This document shows positions 26,996 to 35,173 of a DNA stretch of 64,000 nucleotides, one piece after another. The stretch lies in assembly GCF_001425745.1 (NCBI RefSeq), contig NZ_LMDF01000005.1, positions 124,001 through 188,000 of the forward strand. The letters run 5' to 3'. Each line of letters starts with the position of its first letter. Positions within the stretch are counted from its first letter, which is position 1. The notes under the pieces are model-generated. The model was not told the origin of the DNA, searched no databases, and worked only from the letters and a program-made list of their open reading frames with translations. This DNA comes from Caulobacter sp. Root343. Its GTDB lineage: Bacteria > Pseudomonadota > Alphaproteobacteria > Caulobacterales > Caulobacteraceae. The position numbers and the translations under genes were made by a program.

Positions 26996-27615
26996 CGCGC
27001 GGCGCGCTTGCTCCACGCATCCCACGCCCGCCAAACCATCAGCAGAACGAACACCGCGCCGTAGATCAGCGGCGGCCGGTGGTCGGCCTTGACCAGCAGG
27101 TAGTAGTGCACGACCCCCAGCGGGACGATCACGTAGATCAGCCGATGCAGCCGGCTCCACGCCGCCCGGCCCATGCGGATCACCCAGCCGTTGGTCGAGG
27201 TCACCGCCAGCGGGATCAGCAGGGTGAAGCCCAGCATTCCCAGGGTGATGAACGGCCGCTTGAGGATGTCCTTCCACAGCTGGTTCCAGTCGAAGAACAG
27301 GTCGACGCCGATGTAGCTGGACAGGTGCAGCACGATGTAGCTGAACGCGAACAGGCCGATGGTCCGGCGAAACCGCACCAGTCGCGGCGCCTTCAGGATC
27401 CGCGCCGCCGGCGTGATCGCCAGGCCGACCAGCAGCAGCCGCAGCCCCCAGACGCCCAGCTCGCGGATCAGCTTCTCGATCGGATTGGCGCCGAGGTCGC
27501 CGTTGAACCCTTTCCAGGCCACCCAGACCAGCGGCGCGAAACAGGCCAGCCAGACGAGGGCGTAGATCAGGTTGCCCCGGAGCTTGGAGGGGCGTTTGCG
27601 GGGCGGGTTAGCCAA
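26992..27615 (-). CDS. msrQ: Heme-binding membrane subunit MsrQ of the MsrPQ methionine sulfoxide reductase
   Basis: 207 residues with six hydrophobic segments and the ferric-reductase-like arrangement of heme-ligand histidines (FSYIVLHLSSYIGVD; AWSRLHRLIYVIVPLGVVHYYLLVKADHRPP). It passes electrons from the inner membrane to periplasmic MsrP, which repairs oxidised methionine. Located downstream of msrP on the same strand, with 138 bp between them that hold two hairpins. Its end overlaps by 4 bp the end of the convergent LprI-like gene. Confidence 0.94.
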   Translation of the reverse strand: MANPPRKRPSKLRGNLIYALVWLACFAPLVWVAWKGFNGDLGANPIEKLIRELGVWGLRLLLVGLAITPAARILKAPRLVRFRRTIGLFAFSYIVLHLSSYIGVDLFFDWNQLWKDILKRPFITLGMLGFTLLIPLAVTSTNGWVIRMGRAAWSRLHRLIYVIVPLGVVHYYLLVKADHRPPLIYGAVFVLLMVWRAWDAWSKRAAR

Positions 27616-27689
27616 GGCTTTCCCCCTCCCCGGCCCAGATCGAACCCGCGAGCATTTGAGCGGTAGGCGTCGTCCAATGGCGCGACCAC

Positions 27690-27731
27690 CCCAGATTCAC
27701 CGGATGAATCTGGGTCCCGGCCTTCGCCGGG
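27690..27731. repeat. Two adjacent hairpins between msrP and msrQ
   Basis: A 10-bp perfect stem (CCCAGATTCA, 27690-27699, with TGAATCTGGG, 27705-27714) is followed by a second (CCCGGC, 27716-27721, with GCCGGG, 27726-27731). Without T runs they are not classical terminators; they could lower msrQ expression relative to msrP or stabilise the msrP mRNA end. Confidence 0.6.
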
Positions 27732-27753
27732 AAGGTCGGATTTAGAGAAGTCA

Positions 27754-28674
27754 TCAATAGAACCGCTTCAGGTCCATGCCCTTGTACAGATCGGCCACGT
27801 ACTCCCCATACCCGTTGAACGGCAGGGTCTCACGCCGGCGGAACTCGCCGATGCGGCGCTCGGTGGCCTGGGACCAGCGGGGGTGGTCGACGGCCGGATT
27901 GACGTTGGAATAGAAGCCGTATTCGCGCGGCGCCAGCTTGTTCCAGGCGGTGACCGGCTGGTTCTCGACCAGGCTGATGCGCACGATCGACTTGGCGCCC
28001 TTGAAGCCGTACTTCCACGGCGCGACCAGCCTCAGCGGCGCGCCGTTCTGGTTGGGCAGGACGTCGCCATACAGACCCACCGCCATCAAGGTCAGCGGGT
28101 GCATGGCTTCGTCGATCCGCAGGCCTTCGCGATAGGGCCAGTCCAGGGTGTTCCAGCCCTGGCCCGGCATTTCCGACGGCCGCATCACCGTCTCGAAGGC
28201 GACGAACTTGGCCTTGGACGTCGGCTTCACCGAGGCGATCAGGTCCTTCAGTGGAAAGCCGACCCACGGGATCACCATCGACCAGCCCTCGACGCAGCGC
28301 ATGCGGTAGATGCGCTCCTCCAGCTTGTTTCCCTTGATCAGGTCCTCGATCCCGACCGTGCGCGGGGCCTCGCAAGCCCCGTCGATGCGCACCGTCCACG
28401 GACGCGGCTTGAACCGGTCCGACTTCTCGGCCGGATCGCCCTTGTCGACGCCGAATTCATAGAAGTTGTTGTAGGTGGTGATGTCTTCCTTCGGGGTCAG
28501 CTTCTCGGTGGTCGAAAAGCCCTTGGTGAAGGCCAGGCCCGCCCGGGCCTCCCCCGCCGCCGCGCCGGCCAGGCCCACGCCCGCCAGCCCCGCCATCAGC
28601 GTTCGGCGCTTCATGTAGAGGCCGTGGTCGGTGACGTCGTTGTCGGTCAGGTCGGCGGCGTGGCGGATCAGCAT
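27754..28674 (-). CDS. msrP: Periplasmic methionine sulfoxide reductase catalytic subunit MsrP
   Basis: 306 residues. The N-terminus [45 protein letters not shown] fits family starts with a twin-arginine (KRR) signal, as expected for export of a folded molybdoenzyme. The molybdopterin-ligating Cys is in [46 protein letters not shown] and [37 protein letters not shown] are standard. It reduces methionine sulfoxide in periplasmic proteins with electrons from MsrQ. Confidence 0.96.
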   Translation of the reverse strand: MLIRHAADLTDNDVTDHGLYMKRRTLMAGLAGVGLAGAAAGEARAGLAFTKGFSTTEKLTPKEDITTYNNFYEFGVDKGDPAEKSDRFKPRPWTVRIDGACEAPRTVGIEDLIKGNKLEERIYRMRCVEGWSMVIPWVGFPLKDLIASVKPTSKAKFVAFETVMRPSEMPGQGWNTLDWPYREGLRIDEAMHPLTLMAVGLYGDVLPNQNGAPLRLVAPWKYGFKGAKSIVRISLVENQPVTAWNKLAPREYGFYSNVNPAVDHPRWSQATERRIGEFRRRETLPFNGYGEYVADLYKGMDLKRFY

Positions 28675-28741
28675 GGGGACGCTCCGAAGGGGTACGTCAC
28701 AGATACGTCAGCGCGCGCCGTTTGGTTACGGCCGCGCGCGA

Positions 28742-29401
28742 TTATTCCGCGCCTTGACGCGCGTTTTGCCGGAGCGCCTGGCGTGGCGCGTAGATCCGGG
28801 TCAGGCCCTGCGCCAGCACCGCCCGCTCCGACGGCGACAGGGTCGCGGCATAGGCGGCCAGGGCGGCCTCGACATTGGCCCGCGCCTGGATGTCCAGCGT
28901 CCGCGCGTTGGTCAGGCGCTTGCCGACCTCGGCGGGGTCGAAGCTCGGATTGGTCAAGGCCGCCAGCGCCGCCTGGCGCTCGGTGCGGGCCTGGCGGGTG
29001 ATCGGCTGGTTCTTCTGGTTGGCGGCGCGCAGGGCCAGGCGCAAAGCCTTTCGACTCTGGGGCGAGAGCTGGTCGCCGGCGGTCCACAGCGGAGGCCGGG
29101 CCAGGCGCTCGCCGTCTTGCGGCGGCGGAGCCGGGAATTGGGCCGGCGCCTGCGCCGGGGATTGGGCCGGACGGACGGCGGGCGTGGCGCGCGACGGCGT
29201 GGCCGGGTCAGCGGCGGGCGGCGGGGCCTGCCAGACCGGCGGCGCATAGGCCGGCGCAGCGGCGAGCGCGGGCGGTGGCGGCGCGACCGGGGGCGGGCTG
29301 GACAGCCGCACATAGGTGACGCCGGCCACGCCGCCGATCAGGAACACGTTGAGGGCCGCCGAGACGATCAGGCCGACCAGCAGCGGACGAGGCAGGCTCA
29401 T
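28742..29401 (-). CDS. Membrane-anchored Spy/CpxP-like periplasmic sensor protein
   Basis: 219 residues. One N-terminal transmembrane anchor (PLLVGLIVSAALNVFLIGGVAGVTYV), a long Pro/Ala-rich linker (about 35-95), and a helical C-terminal domain (LSPQSRKALRLALRAANQKNQPITRQARTERQAALAAL...LSPSERAVLAQGL) of the kind called 'periplasmic heavy-metal sensor'. Its start overlaps the stop of the upstream gene (29398-29401). As last gene of the EF-hand/ECF-sigma operon it may be a sensor or chaperone in the same envelope response; metal binding itself is not shown by the sequence. Confidence 0.82.
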   Translation of the reverse strand: MSLPRPLLVGLIVSAALNVFLIGGVAGVTYVRLSSPPPVAPPPPALAAAPAYAPPVWQAPPPAADPATPSRATPAVRPAQSPAQAPAQFPAPPPQDGERLARPPLWTAGDQLSPQSRKALRLALRAANQKNQPITRQARTERQAALAALTNPSFDPAEVGKRLTNARTLDIQARANVEAALAAYAATLSPSERAVLAQGLTRIYAPRQALRQNARQGAE

Positions 29402-29871
29402 AGCTCGGCGGGCTCCTCGATGGCGTCCTGCAGGTCGTTGGACATGTCGACGGCCGTGACCGTCTCGACCCTGCCGTTCGCCATCTGAGTGGCGGCTGCC
29501 GGCGCAGCGACGGGCAGCGCGTGGCCGCCGACGGCGACTCCGGCCAGCACCCCGGCGAAGGCGGCGGCCGATAGGCCCAGGGCCGCGCCGAGGCCGGCGA
29601 TCCAGCGGCCGGCGGTGTTCGGGGCTGGCGGCGCGGCGGCGATCAGCCGGCCCAGCAGGGCGGCGTCGACGCTCTGGGCCGGCGCGAGGTCGAGCAGGCG
29701 GTCCAGGTGGGCGGCGGCGTCCAGCACGGCCGAGAGACGCTCGGGCTGGGCGGCCAGCAGGGCGCGCGCGGCCTCGCGCTCGCCTTCGGGCCAGCGCGCG
29801 ATCTCGCCGCCATAGGTTTCGGCCAAGGCCTCGAACCGCCCTTCGGACATCTCTGGCGACATCATGACCAC
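29398..29871 (-). CDS. Putative anti-sigma-like single-pass membrane protein
   Basis: 157 residues. Cytoplasmic N-terminal helical part (FEALAETYGGEIARWPEGEREAARALLAAQPE), one transmembrane helix (GRWIAGLGAALGLSAAAFAGVLAGVAVGG, about 87-115) and a short periplasmic tail. Position directly behind an ECF sigma gene (10 bp) and this topology suggest an anti-sigma factor, but no ZAS zinc motif or ChrR-like domain is seen. The start could also be Met3 or Met4. Function inferred from context only. Confidence 0.7.
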   Translation of the reverse strand: MVMMSPEMSEGRFEALAETYGGEIARWPEGEREAARALLAAQPERLSAVLDAAAHLDRLLDLAPAQSVDAALLGRLIAAAPPAPNTAGRWIAGLGAALGLSAAAFAGVLAGVAVGGHALPVAAPAAATQMANGRVETVTAVDMSNDLQDAIEEPAEL

Positions 29872-29881
29872 GCCTCCTTGC

Positions 29882-30439
29882 TCATCCCGCCCCCCGCAGA
29901 TCGGCCAGCGACGCCTTCAGCGTCCGACGCCCGCGGGCCAGCAAGCTCTCCAGCGCCTCGACGCTGATCTCCATCAGTCCGGCGGCCTCGATATTGCCCA
30001 GGCCCTGGTGATGGCAAAGCACGATCGCCTCGCGCTGGCGAGACGGCAGGGCCGCCAGCGCCGCCTCGACCCGCCGCGACAGCTCCGCGCCCAGCAGGCC
30101 GGCGTCCGGGGCCGGCCCGGTGTCTACCTGCTCGGGCGGCGCGTCGGTCGCGATCTCGCGGCGGCGGCGCAGTCGGTCGTAGCAGAGATTCAGGGCCACG
30201 CGGTGCAGCCAGGTGTCGAACCGCGCCCCGCCCGGCTTCCAGGCCCGCGCCTGCTTCCAGGCGCGCAGGAAGGTCTCCTGGGCCACGTCCTCGGCCTCGC
30301 CGGGATCGTTCAGCATGCGCCGGGACAGGGCGAGGATGCGCGGCAGACGTCGGTCCAGCAGCGTGCGGACGGCGGACGGGTCGCCCCGTCCCACCCCCGC
30401 CAGCAAGGCTTCGTCGGGATCGTTCCCGTCGGACGCCAA
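29882..30439 (-). CDS. ECF-family RNA polymerase sigma factor
   Basis: 185 residues with sigma region 2 (ILALSRRMLNDPGEAEDVAQETFLRAWKQARAWKPGGARFDTWLHRVALNLCYDRLRRRRE) and region 4 (ALAALPSRQREAIVLCHHQGLGNIEAAGLMEISVEALESLLARGRRTLKASL). No regions 1 or 3, as expected for ECF type. It lies second in a four-gene operon: EF-hand protein, sigma, putative anti-sigma, Spy-like protein. Envelope or calcium/metal-linked signals are plausible inputs; targets are unknown. Confidence 0.94.
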   Translation of the reverse strand: MASDGNDPDEALLAGVGRGDPSAVRTLLDRRLPRILALSRRMLNDPGEAEDVAQETFLRAWKQARAWKPGGARFDTWLHRVALNLCYDRLRRRREIATDAPPEQVDTGPAPDAGLLGAELSRRVEAALAALPSRQREAIVLCHHQGLGNIEAAGLMEISVEALESLLARGRRTLKASLADLRGAG

Positions 30440-30465
30440 CCGTCAACCTACCGCGCACGTCGCCA

Positions 30466-30912
30466 TCAGACCCCGACCTTGGCCTTGCCCTTCTTGGCCT
30501 GCAACTCCTCGAGCGTCAGGATGCCGTCGTTGTTGGTGTCCATCCGCTTGTAGCGCCAGGCCAGCACCTTGTTGGCCTCGGCCCGCGACAGCGAGCCGTC
30601 CTTGTCGGCGTCGAAGCGCGAGAACAGCTTCTGGCCGCGCTTGCCGGCCTTGGTCGCCTGAGCGTCGACCTTGGCGTTGCCTTCGCGGAAGGCGGCGAAT
30701 TCCTCGGGCGAGATCTTGCCGTCCTTGTTGGTGTCCAGCCGCGCGAACAGCTTGTCGCCGTTGGCGGCCTGGAACTGCTCCAGGGTCATGCCGGAGGGGG
30801 CCTGAGCCGAAGAGGATTGACCTGAAGCCGAAGCGCTGGAGGCGGATTGCGCCAGAGCCGGCCCGGCCATCGCCAGCACGGCGCCGGCGGCGATCAAGGT
30901 GCGTATGATCAT
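30466..30912 (-). CDS. Exported EF-hand calcium-binding protein
   Basis: 148 residues from ATG 30912. Signal peptide MIIRTLIAAGAVLAMAGPALA, a Ser/Ala-rich linker, then three EF-hand loops: LDTNKDGKISPEE, FDADKDGSLSRAE and MDTNNDGILTLEE, each with the D-x-D/N-x-D-G-x-I/L-x-x-E ligand pattern. It should bind Ca2+ in the periplasm. It is 26 bp upstream of an ECF sigma gene and on the same strand, which suggests that a Ca2+-binding protein is expressed with, or feeds, the sigma system. Confidence 0.92.
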   Translation of the reverse strand: MIIRTLIAAGAVLAMAGPALAQSASSASASGQSSSAQAPSGMTLEQFQAANGDKLFARLDTNKDGKISPEEFAAFREGNAKVDAQATKAGKRGQKLFSRFDADKDGSLSRAEANKVLAWRYKRMDTNNDGILTLEELQAKKGKAKVGV

Positions 30913-31021
30913 CAGTGTGAGGTCTCCAAAAGGATGGATGGCTCGTCCCATGCAGATTGAACGCGCGGATGCGTGGATTCCGTCGTTGGCGCGCTGGAGA
31001 TATCTAAACCCCCAAAACCCC

Positions 31022-31063
31022 GTGTCATCCCGGAAGCCTCGCAGAGGCTGTCCGGGATGACAC
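31022..31063. repeat. Short GTCATCCCGG-family repeat, copy 4
   Basis: A compact hairpin version: GTGTCATCCCGGAAGCCTC facing GAGGCTGTCCGGGATGACAC, about 18 pairs. It lies downstream of glnE (minus strand) and upstream of the EF-hand gene, so it may terminate the glnE transcript. It looks like the half-length form of the 100-base copies elsewhere. Confidence 0.82.
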
Positions 31064-31098
31064 GTCGAGATGGGTGAATAGATGGCAGGAGTACGCCC

Positions 31099-34008
31099 CT
31101 ACCCCGGCGCCTTGACGATCGCCTCGTAGGCCGCGCGCGCCTCGACCTTGGCCTTGGCCAGCTTCGGCTTCAGCGTCCTGAACTGCCCAACGTGCCCGGC
31201 CTTGGCCATCAGCGCCTTGAAGGCCTTGGGCTCGGCCTCGACGTCGTGGCCGTCCTCCAGGGCGACCTTGATCAGCTGGGAGAGGTCCTGTTCCAGCCGC
31301 CAGGCGGCTTCCAGCCGAGCCAGCGCCCCGTCGTCGGCCAGGCCCGCCGCGCGTAGGGCCGCCAGCGCCTCGCCGGTGTTCTGGGCCAACGGGCCGCCGG
31401 CGGCCGCGTGGGCCAGCTGCAGAAACTGGGCGGCGAATTCGATGTCGACCAGGCCGCCGGGATCGAGTTTCAGGTCCCAGTCGCCCTTGCCCGGCCGCTC
31501 GCGCTCCATCAGCTCGCGCATCTCGACCACGTCGGCGGCGGTCCTGGCCCAGTCGCGCGGTCGACGCAGGGCGGCCTCGATCGCCCCCTCGGCCCGCGCC
31601 TGGAACGCCGGCGAGCTGGCCCAGACCACCCGGGCGCGGGTCAGGGCCAACAGCTCCCAGGTCTCGGCCTCGCGCTCGTAATAGTCCCCGAAGGCCGCGA
31701 AGCTGACCGCCACCGGCCCCTTGGTGCCGGAGGGCCGCAGCTTCAGGTCGACCTCGTACAGCGTCCCCTCCCCGGTCGGCGCCGACAGGGCCGAGGTCAG
31801 GCGCTGGGTGAAGCGGGCGTAGAAGACGTCGGCGCTCCAGCCCTTGACCGCCGACATCGAGGCCGGCTCGTCGGCCACGTAGAGGGTCATCAGGTCGAGG
31901 TCCGACTTGGCGGTCATCTCGCGCGAGCCGGCCTTGCCCAAGGCCACCACCGCCACCTGGCCGGGGAAGGCGCCGCCCAGCCGCTCGGTCTCGGCCAGGG
32001 CCGCCGGGGCCAGGCCGCCGATGATCAGGTCGGCCAGCTCGGCGAAGGCGCGGCCGATGTCGCGGGCGTCGGCGGTGCCGCTCATCACCCGCACCCCGAT
32101 CCGGAAGCTCTGGTCGCGAAACAGCCGGCGGGCGGCGTTCATCGCCCCCTCGAAGTCCTCGGGATCCCAAGGCGCGACGGCGGGGGTCTCGATCGGACCG
32201 AAGAAGGCCGGATCCAGCAGGGCGTCGAGGGCCGTCGGCCGTCGGGCCAGGGTGGTGGCCAGGCGCGGGGCGAAGGCCATGACCTCGACGATCAGCTCGA
32301 ACAGCCGCGGCTGGGCCAGGAACAGCGACTGGATCTGCACGCCCGACGACAGGCCGGCGAAGAAGTCGGCGAAGCGGTTGAAGGCCTGGTCCGGCGCGCC
32401 GGTGGCGTTGGCCGCGTCCAGCAGGCGCGGGGCCAGGCGGGTGAACAGCTCGCGGCCCCGCTCGGTGCGGGTGGCGGCGATGTGGCCGTGATGCCAGCCG
32501 CGGATGGTGGCCGCGACCCGCTCGGGGCTGGAGAAACCCATCCGCTTCAGGGTGGCCAGGGTCTCCGGATCGTCCTCCACCCCGGTGAACACCAGGCTGC
32601 CGAACCGCGACGACAGCTCCTCCTCGCCGGCGAACAGGCGGCCGTAGCGCAGGTTGACGCCTTTCAGGATCTTGCCGACGGCGGCGTCGAAGCCGCGCAG
32701 ATTGTCGTGCCCCCACAGGGCGGCGACCTTTTTGCGCTCGGCGTCGGACTCCGGGAGCTTGTGGGTCTGGTCGTCGGCGATCATCTGGGCGCGGTGCTCC
32801 AGCGCCCGCAGATCCTTGTAGGCCTCCGTCAGCCAAGCGGCGTCCTCGGGGGTGACGTGGCCGGCCTCGGCCAGGGCGGCCAGGGCGTCGAGGGTGCGCG
32901 GGCTGCGCAGGTCGGGCTGGCGGCCGCCCAGGATCAGCTGCTGGGTCTGGACGAAGAACTCGATTTCGCGGATGCCGCCGCGCCCCAGCTTCAAGTCCGC
33001 GCCCTTGGCGGTCAGGCGGTCGTCGACCTTGTAGGTGTGGATCTGGCGCTTGATCGAGTGAATGTCGGCGATGGCCGCGAAGTCCAGGTTCCGCCGCCAG
33101 ATGAACGGCTGCAACGCCTCCAGGAAGGCCGCGCCCTCACCCAGGTCGCCGGCCGCGATCCGGGCCTTGATGTGGGCGGCCCGCTCCCAGTTCTGGCCGA
33201 CGCTCTCGTAGTAGTCCATGGCCGCATCGACTGGCATGGCCGGCGGGGTCGAGGACGGATCGGGGCGCAGGCGCAGGTCGATGCGGAAGACATAGCCGTC
33301 GCCGGTCCGCTCCTGCAGCACCCGGCCCAGATGGTTGGCGATCCGCACCGCCACGGCTTGGGGCTCGTGCCCCTCGGCGACCGGCAGTTTCTCCGGCGCG
33401 TAGAAGATCGAGAAGTCGATGTCGCTGGAATAGTTCAGCTCGAACGCGCCGTGCTTGCCCATGGCGATGCAGAACAGGCCCGGCGCGGGGCCGGCCTCGC
33501 CCTCTCCGATCCGGGCCAGCGCGCCGCGATCGACCTCCTGGCGAACGGCCTGGGCCAAGGCGGCGCGCAGGGTGGCGTCGGCGAAGCGGGTCAGGGCGCC
33601 GGTCACCTGGTCCAGGTCCCAGACGCCGCCCAGATCGCAGAGGGCGGTCAGCAGGTGCAGGTCGGCCTTCAGCTCGCGCAGGACCCGGCGGGCGGTCTCG
33701 AAGTCGGGCTCGGCGGCCACGGCCTCGGCGGCGGCCAGGACCTGGGCCAAGGTCTGGTCCGGATCGCCATCCAGGATGCTCGGCAAGCGCCGGCCGTCGC
33801 GTCGCGCCAGGCCGGCCAGGTAGGGCGAGGCGGCGAAAACCGGGGCCAGCGCCGCCCAGGCCGCGTCGACGCCGCCCATGGCCTCACCCGCCCGCTTGGC
33901 GATCGCCTCATGGGCCCGCTCGGCCGCCTTGGCGTCCAGGACAGGCCCGCATGGGGCCAGGCGGGCGCCAAGCGGAGCGCTGGGAGAGCCAGGGAGCGGT
34001 CGAGTCAT
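31099..34008 (-). CDS. glnE: Bifunctional glutamine synthetase adenylyltransferase/deadenylase
   Basis: 969 residues from ATG 34008 (the ATG at 34044 would add 12 basic residues of poor likelihood). The two nucleotidyltransferase halves are both present: the N-terminal adenylyl-removing half with ELNYSSDIDFSIFYAPE and the C-terminal adenylylating half with GKAGSREMTAKSDLDLMTLYVADE, joined by the regulatory R region. It adjusts glutamine synthetase in response to PII and glutamine. No obvious partner gene adjoins. Length is normal. Confidence 0.96.
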   Translation of the reverse strand: MTRPLPGSPSAPLGARLAPCGPVLDAKAAERAHEAIAKRAGEAMGGVDAAWAALAPVFAASPYLAGLARRDGRRLPSILDGDPDQTLAQVLAAAEAVAAEPDFETARRVLRELKADLHLLTALCDLGGVWDLDQVTGALTRFADATLRAALAQAVRQEVDRGALARIGEGEAGPAPGLFCIAMGKHGAFELNYSSDIDFSIFYAPEKLPVAEGHEPQAVAVRIANHLGRVLQERTGDGYVFRIDLRLRPDPSSTPPAMPVDAAMDYYESVGQNWERAAHIKARIAAGDLGEGAAFLEALQPFIWRRNLDFAAIADIHSIKRQIHTYKVDDRLTAKGADLKLGRGGIREIEFFVQTQQLILGGRQPDLRSPRTLDALAALAEAGHVTPEDAAWLTEAYKDLRALEHRAQMIADDQTHKLPESDAERKKVAALWGHDNLRGFDAAVGKILKGVNLRYGRLFAGEEELSSRFGSLVFTGVEDDPETLATLKRMGFSSPERVAATIRGWHHGHIAATRTERGRELFTRLAPRLLDAANATGAPDQAFNRFADFFAGLSSGVQIQSLFLAQPRLFELIVEVMAFAPRLATTLARRPTALDALLDPAFFGPIETPAVAPWDPEDFEGAMNAARRLFRDQSFRIGVRVMSGTADARDIGRAFAELADLIIGGLAPAALAETERLGGAFPGQVAVVALGKAGSREMTAKSDLDLMTLYVADEPASMSAVKGWSADVFYARFTQRLTSALSAPTGEGTLYEVDLKLRPSGTKGPVAVSFAAFGDYYEREAETWELLALTRARVVWASSPAFQARAEGAIEAALRRPRDWARTAADVVEMRELMERERPGKGDWDLKLDPGGLVDIEFAAQFLQLAHAAAGGPLAQNTGEALAALRAAGLADDGALARLEAAWRLEQDLSQLIKVALEDGHDVEAEPKAFKALMAKAGHVGQFRTLKPKLAKAKVEARAAYEAIVKAPG

Positions 34009-34053
34009 GCGGGCACGGTGGCCCGCCTTGCGGCCCCGATGCAAGACTCGCGC

Positions 34054-34081
34054 TTGACGTAGGAATTTACAGTTGTAACCA
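34054..34081 (+). promoter_or_regulatory. BlaI/MecI-like operator overlapping a candidate promoter
   Basis: TTACAGTTGTAA (34067-34078) is a perfect palindrome except for its centre and contains the TACA-N2-TGTA core known for the BlaI/MecI/CopY repressors. It lies in the spacer and -10 area behind TTGACG (34054-34059), about 40 bp upstream of a BlaR1-like M56 gene. The promoter call itself is weak; the operator match is good, and no blaI is in the window. Confidence 0.5.
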
Positions 34082-34117
34082 TCAGCATCGAGGAAACGGC
34101 AGGAACCGCATCCGACG

Positions 34118-35008
34118 ATGATCGAGCTCTTCGCCCTCGCCCTGATCCGGGCCCAGATCGCCGCCGCCGCCGCGGTGCTGCTGGTGGTGTTGCTGCGGCC
34201 GTCGGCGCGCCAGCTGTTCGGCCCGCGCCGCGCCTATGGCCTGTGGGCCATCGTGCCGGCCGCCGCGGCCGCCGCCTTCTTCCCCAGCCTGGCCGAGACC
34301 ATGGACATCGGCTCGCCAGCCCAGCCGCTGGGCGTCTGGGCGTCCAAGCTGGTTTTGCTGTGGCTGGCCGGCTGCGCGATCGCCACGGCGGTCCTGGCCC
34401 TGCGCGAGCACCTGTTCCGCCGCCGCGTCCATCAGGGGGTCGCCGGTCCCGCCGTCATGGGCGCCCTGTGGCCGCGCATCGTGCTGCCGTCCGACTTCGC
34501 CGAGCGGTTCGACGCGCGCGAGCGGTCGATGATCCAGCTGCACGAGCGCACCCACATCAATCGCGGCGATCCGATCGCCAACCTGGTCATCGCCGCCATG
34601 GGGGTGCTGGGCTGGTGCAACCCGATGATCGCCCTGGCTTCGCACCTGGTCCGCATCGACCAGGAGCTGGCCTGCGACGCCACCGTCGTGGCTCTGCGCG
34701 GCGATATCCGCGCCGACTACGCCAAGGCGCTGATGAAGGCGCAGATGAGCGTCTCGGTCTCGCCGCTGTCCTGCGGCTGGGCCACCCATCCGCTGATCCT
34801 GCGCGTCTCGCTGCTGAACCGCCGCGAGCCCAGCCTGGCCCGCGACATCGCCGGCTTTCTGACCATGACCTTCCTGACGGTGGCGACGATGGCGCTGGTC
34901 TGGAGCATCGCCCCGCGCGGGCCGGACGCCAACGACCTGCGCCCCGGCCTGGCCGCGCAGATGGACCCCTATACCGGCGCGATCGTCTGGGTCCAGGCGG
35001 ACCGGTAG
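34118..35008 (+). CDS. BlaR1-type M56 membrane metallopeptidase, short form
   Basis: 296 residues. Four transmembrane helices (about 5-25, 40-58, 78-95 and 250-270) surround a cytoplasmic zinc protease loop with HERTH at 142-146 and the BlaR1-style block INRGDPIANLVIAAMGVLGWCNPMIALASHLVRIDQELACD. Unlike BlaR1 there is no penicillin-binding sensor domain; only about 25 residues follow the last helix. Usually such genes are paired with a BlaI/MecI/CopY repressor; here none is adjacent, but a matching operator precedes the gene. Confidence 0.87.
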   Translation: MIELFALALIRAQIAAAAAVLLVVLLRPSARQLFGPRRAYGLWAIVPAAAAAAFFPSLAETMDIGSPAQPLGVWASKLVLLWLAGCAIATAVLALREHLFRRRVHQGVAGPAVMGALWPRIVLPSDFAERFDARERSMIQLHERTHINRGDPIANLVIAAMGVLGWCNPMIALASHLVRIDQELACDATVVALRGDIRADYAKALMKAQMSVSVSPLSCGWATHPLILRVSLLNRREPSLARDIAGFLTMTFLTVATMALVWSIAPRGPDANDLRPGLAAQMDPYTGAIVWVQADR

Positions 35009-35019
35009 GGCCAACCCGT

Positions 35020-35168
35020 CTTCCCCCTCCGGGGGAGGAGGGCCGAAGGCCCGGAGGGGGCGAGTAGCGGATTACTCACCTCACTTGCCCCACCTGACCG
35101 CCCCCCACCTGACCGCCCCCACCTGACCGCTACGCGGTCGTCCGCCCCCGGAGGGGGCGGAAGGAGCC
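35020..35168. repeat. Dispersed repeat, CCCCTCCGGGGGAGG family, with tandem slip
   Basis: CTTCCCCCTCCGGGGGAGGAGGGCCGAAGGCCCGGAGGGGGCGAG faces CGGTCGTCCGCCCCCGGAGGGGGCGGAAGG. Between the arms CACCTGACCGCCCCC is repeated three times with small changes (about 35091-35128), a likely replication-slippage product. It separates the convergent M56 and histidine kinase genes. Confidence 0.85.
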
Positions 35169-35173
35169 TCCCC

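Noticed and set aside
27630..27690. tRNA-like T-arm sequence (GGTTCGATC on the minus strand)
   Set aside because: No matching acceptor, D or anticodon arms could be built around it; probably chance or a repeat fragment.
31408..34062. 884-codon open frame on the plus strand
   Set aside because: It is exactly antisense to glnE. Long antisense frames are expected in high-GC DNA; composition is Gly/Gln/Arg/His-rich without any domain.
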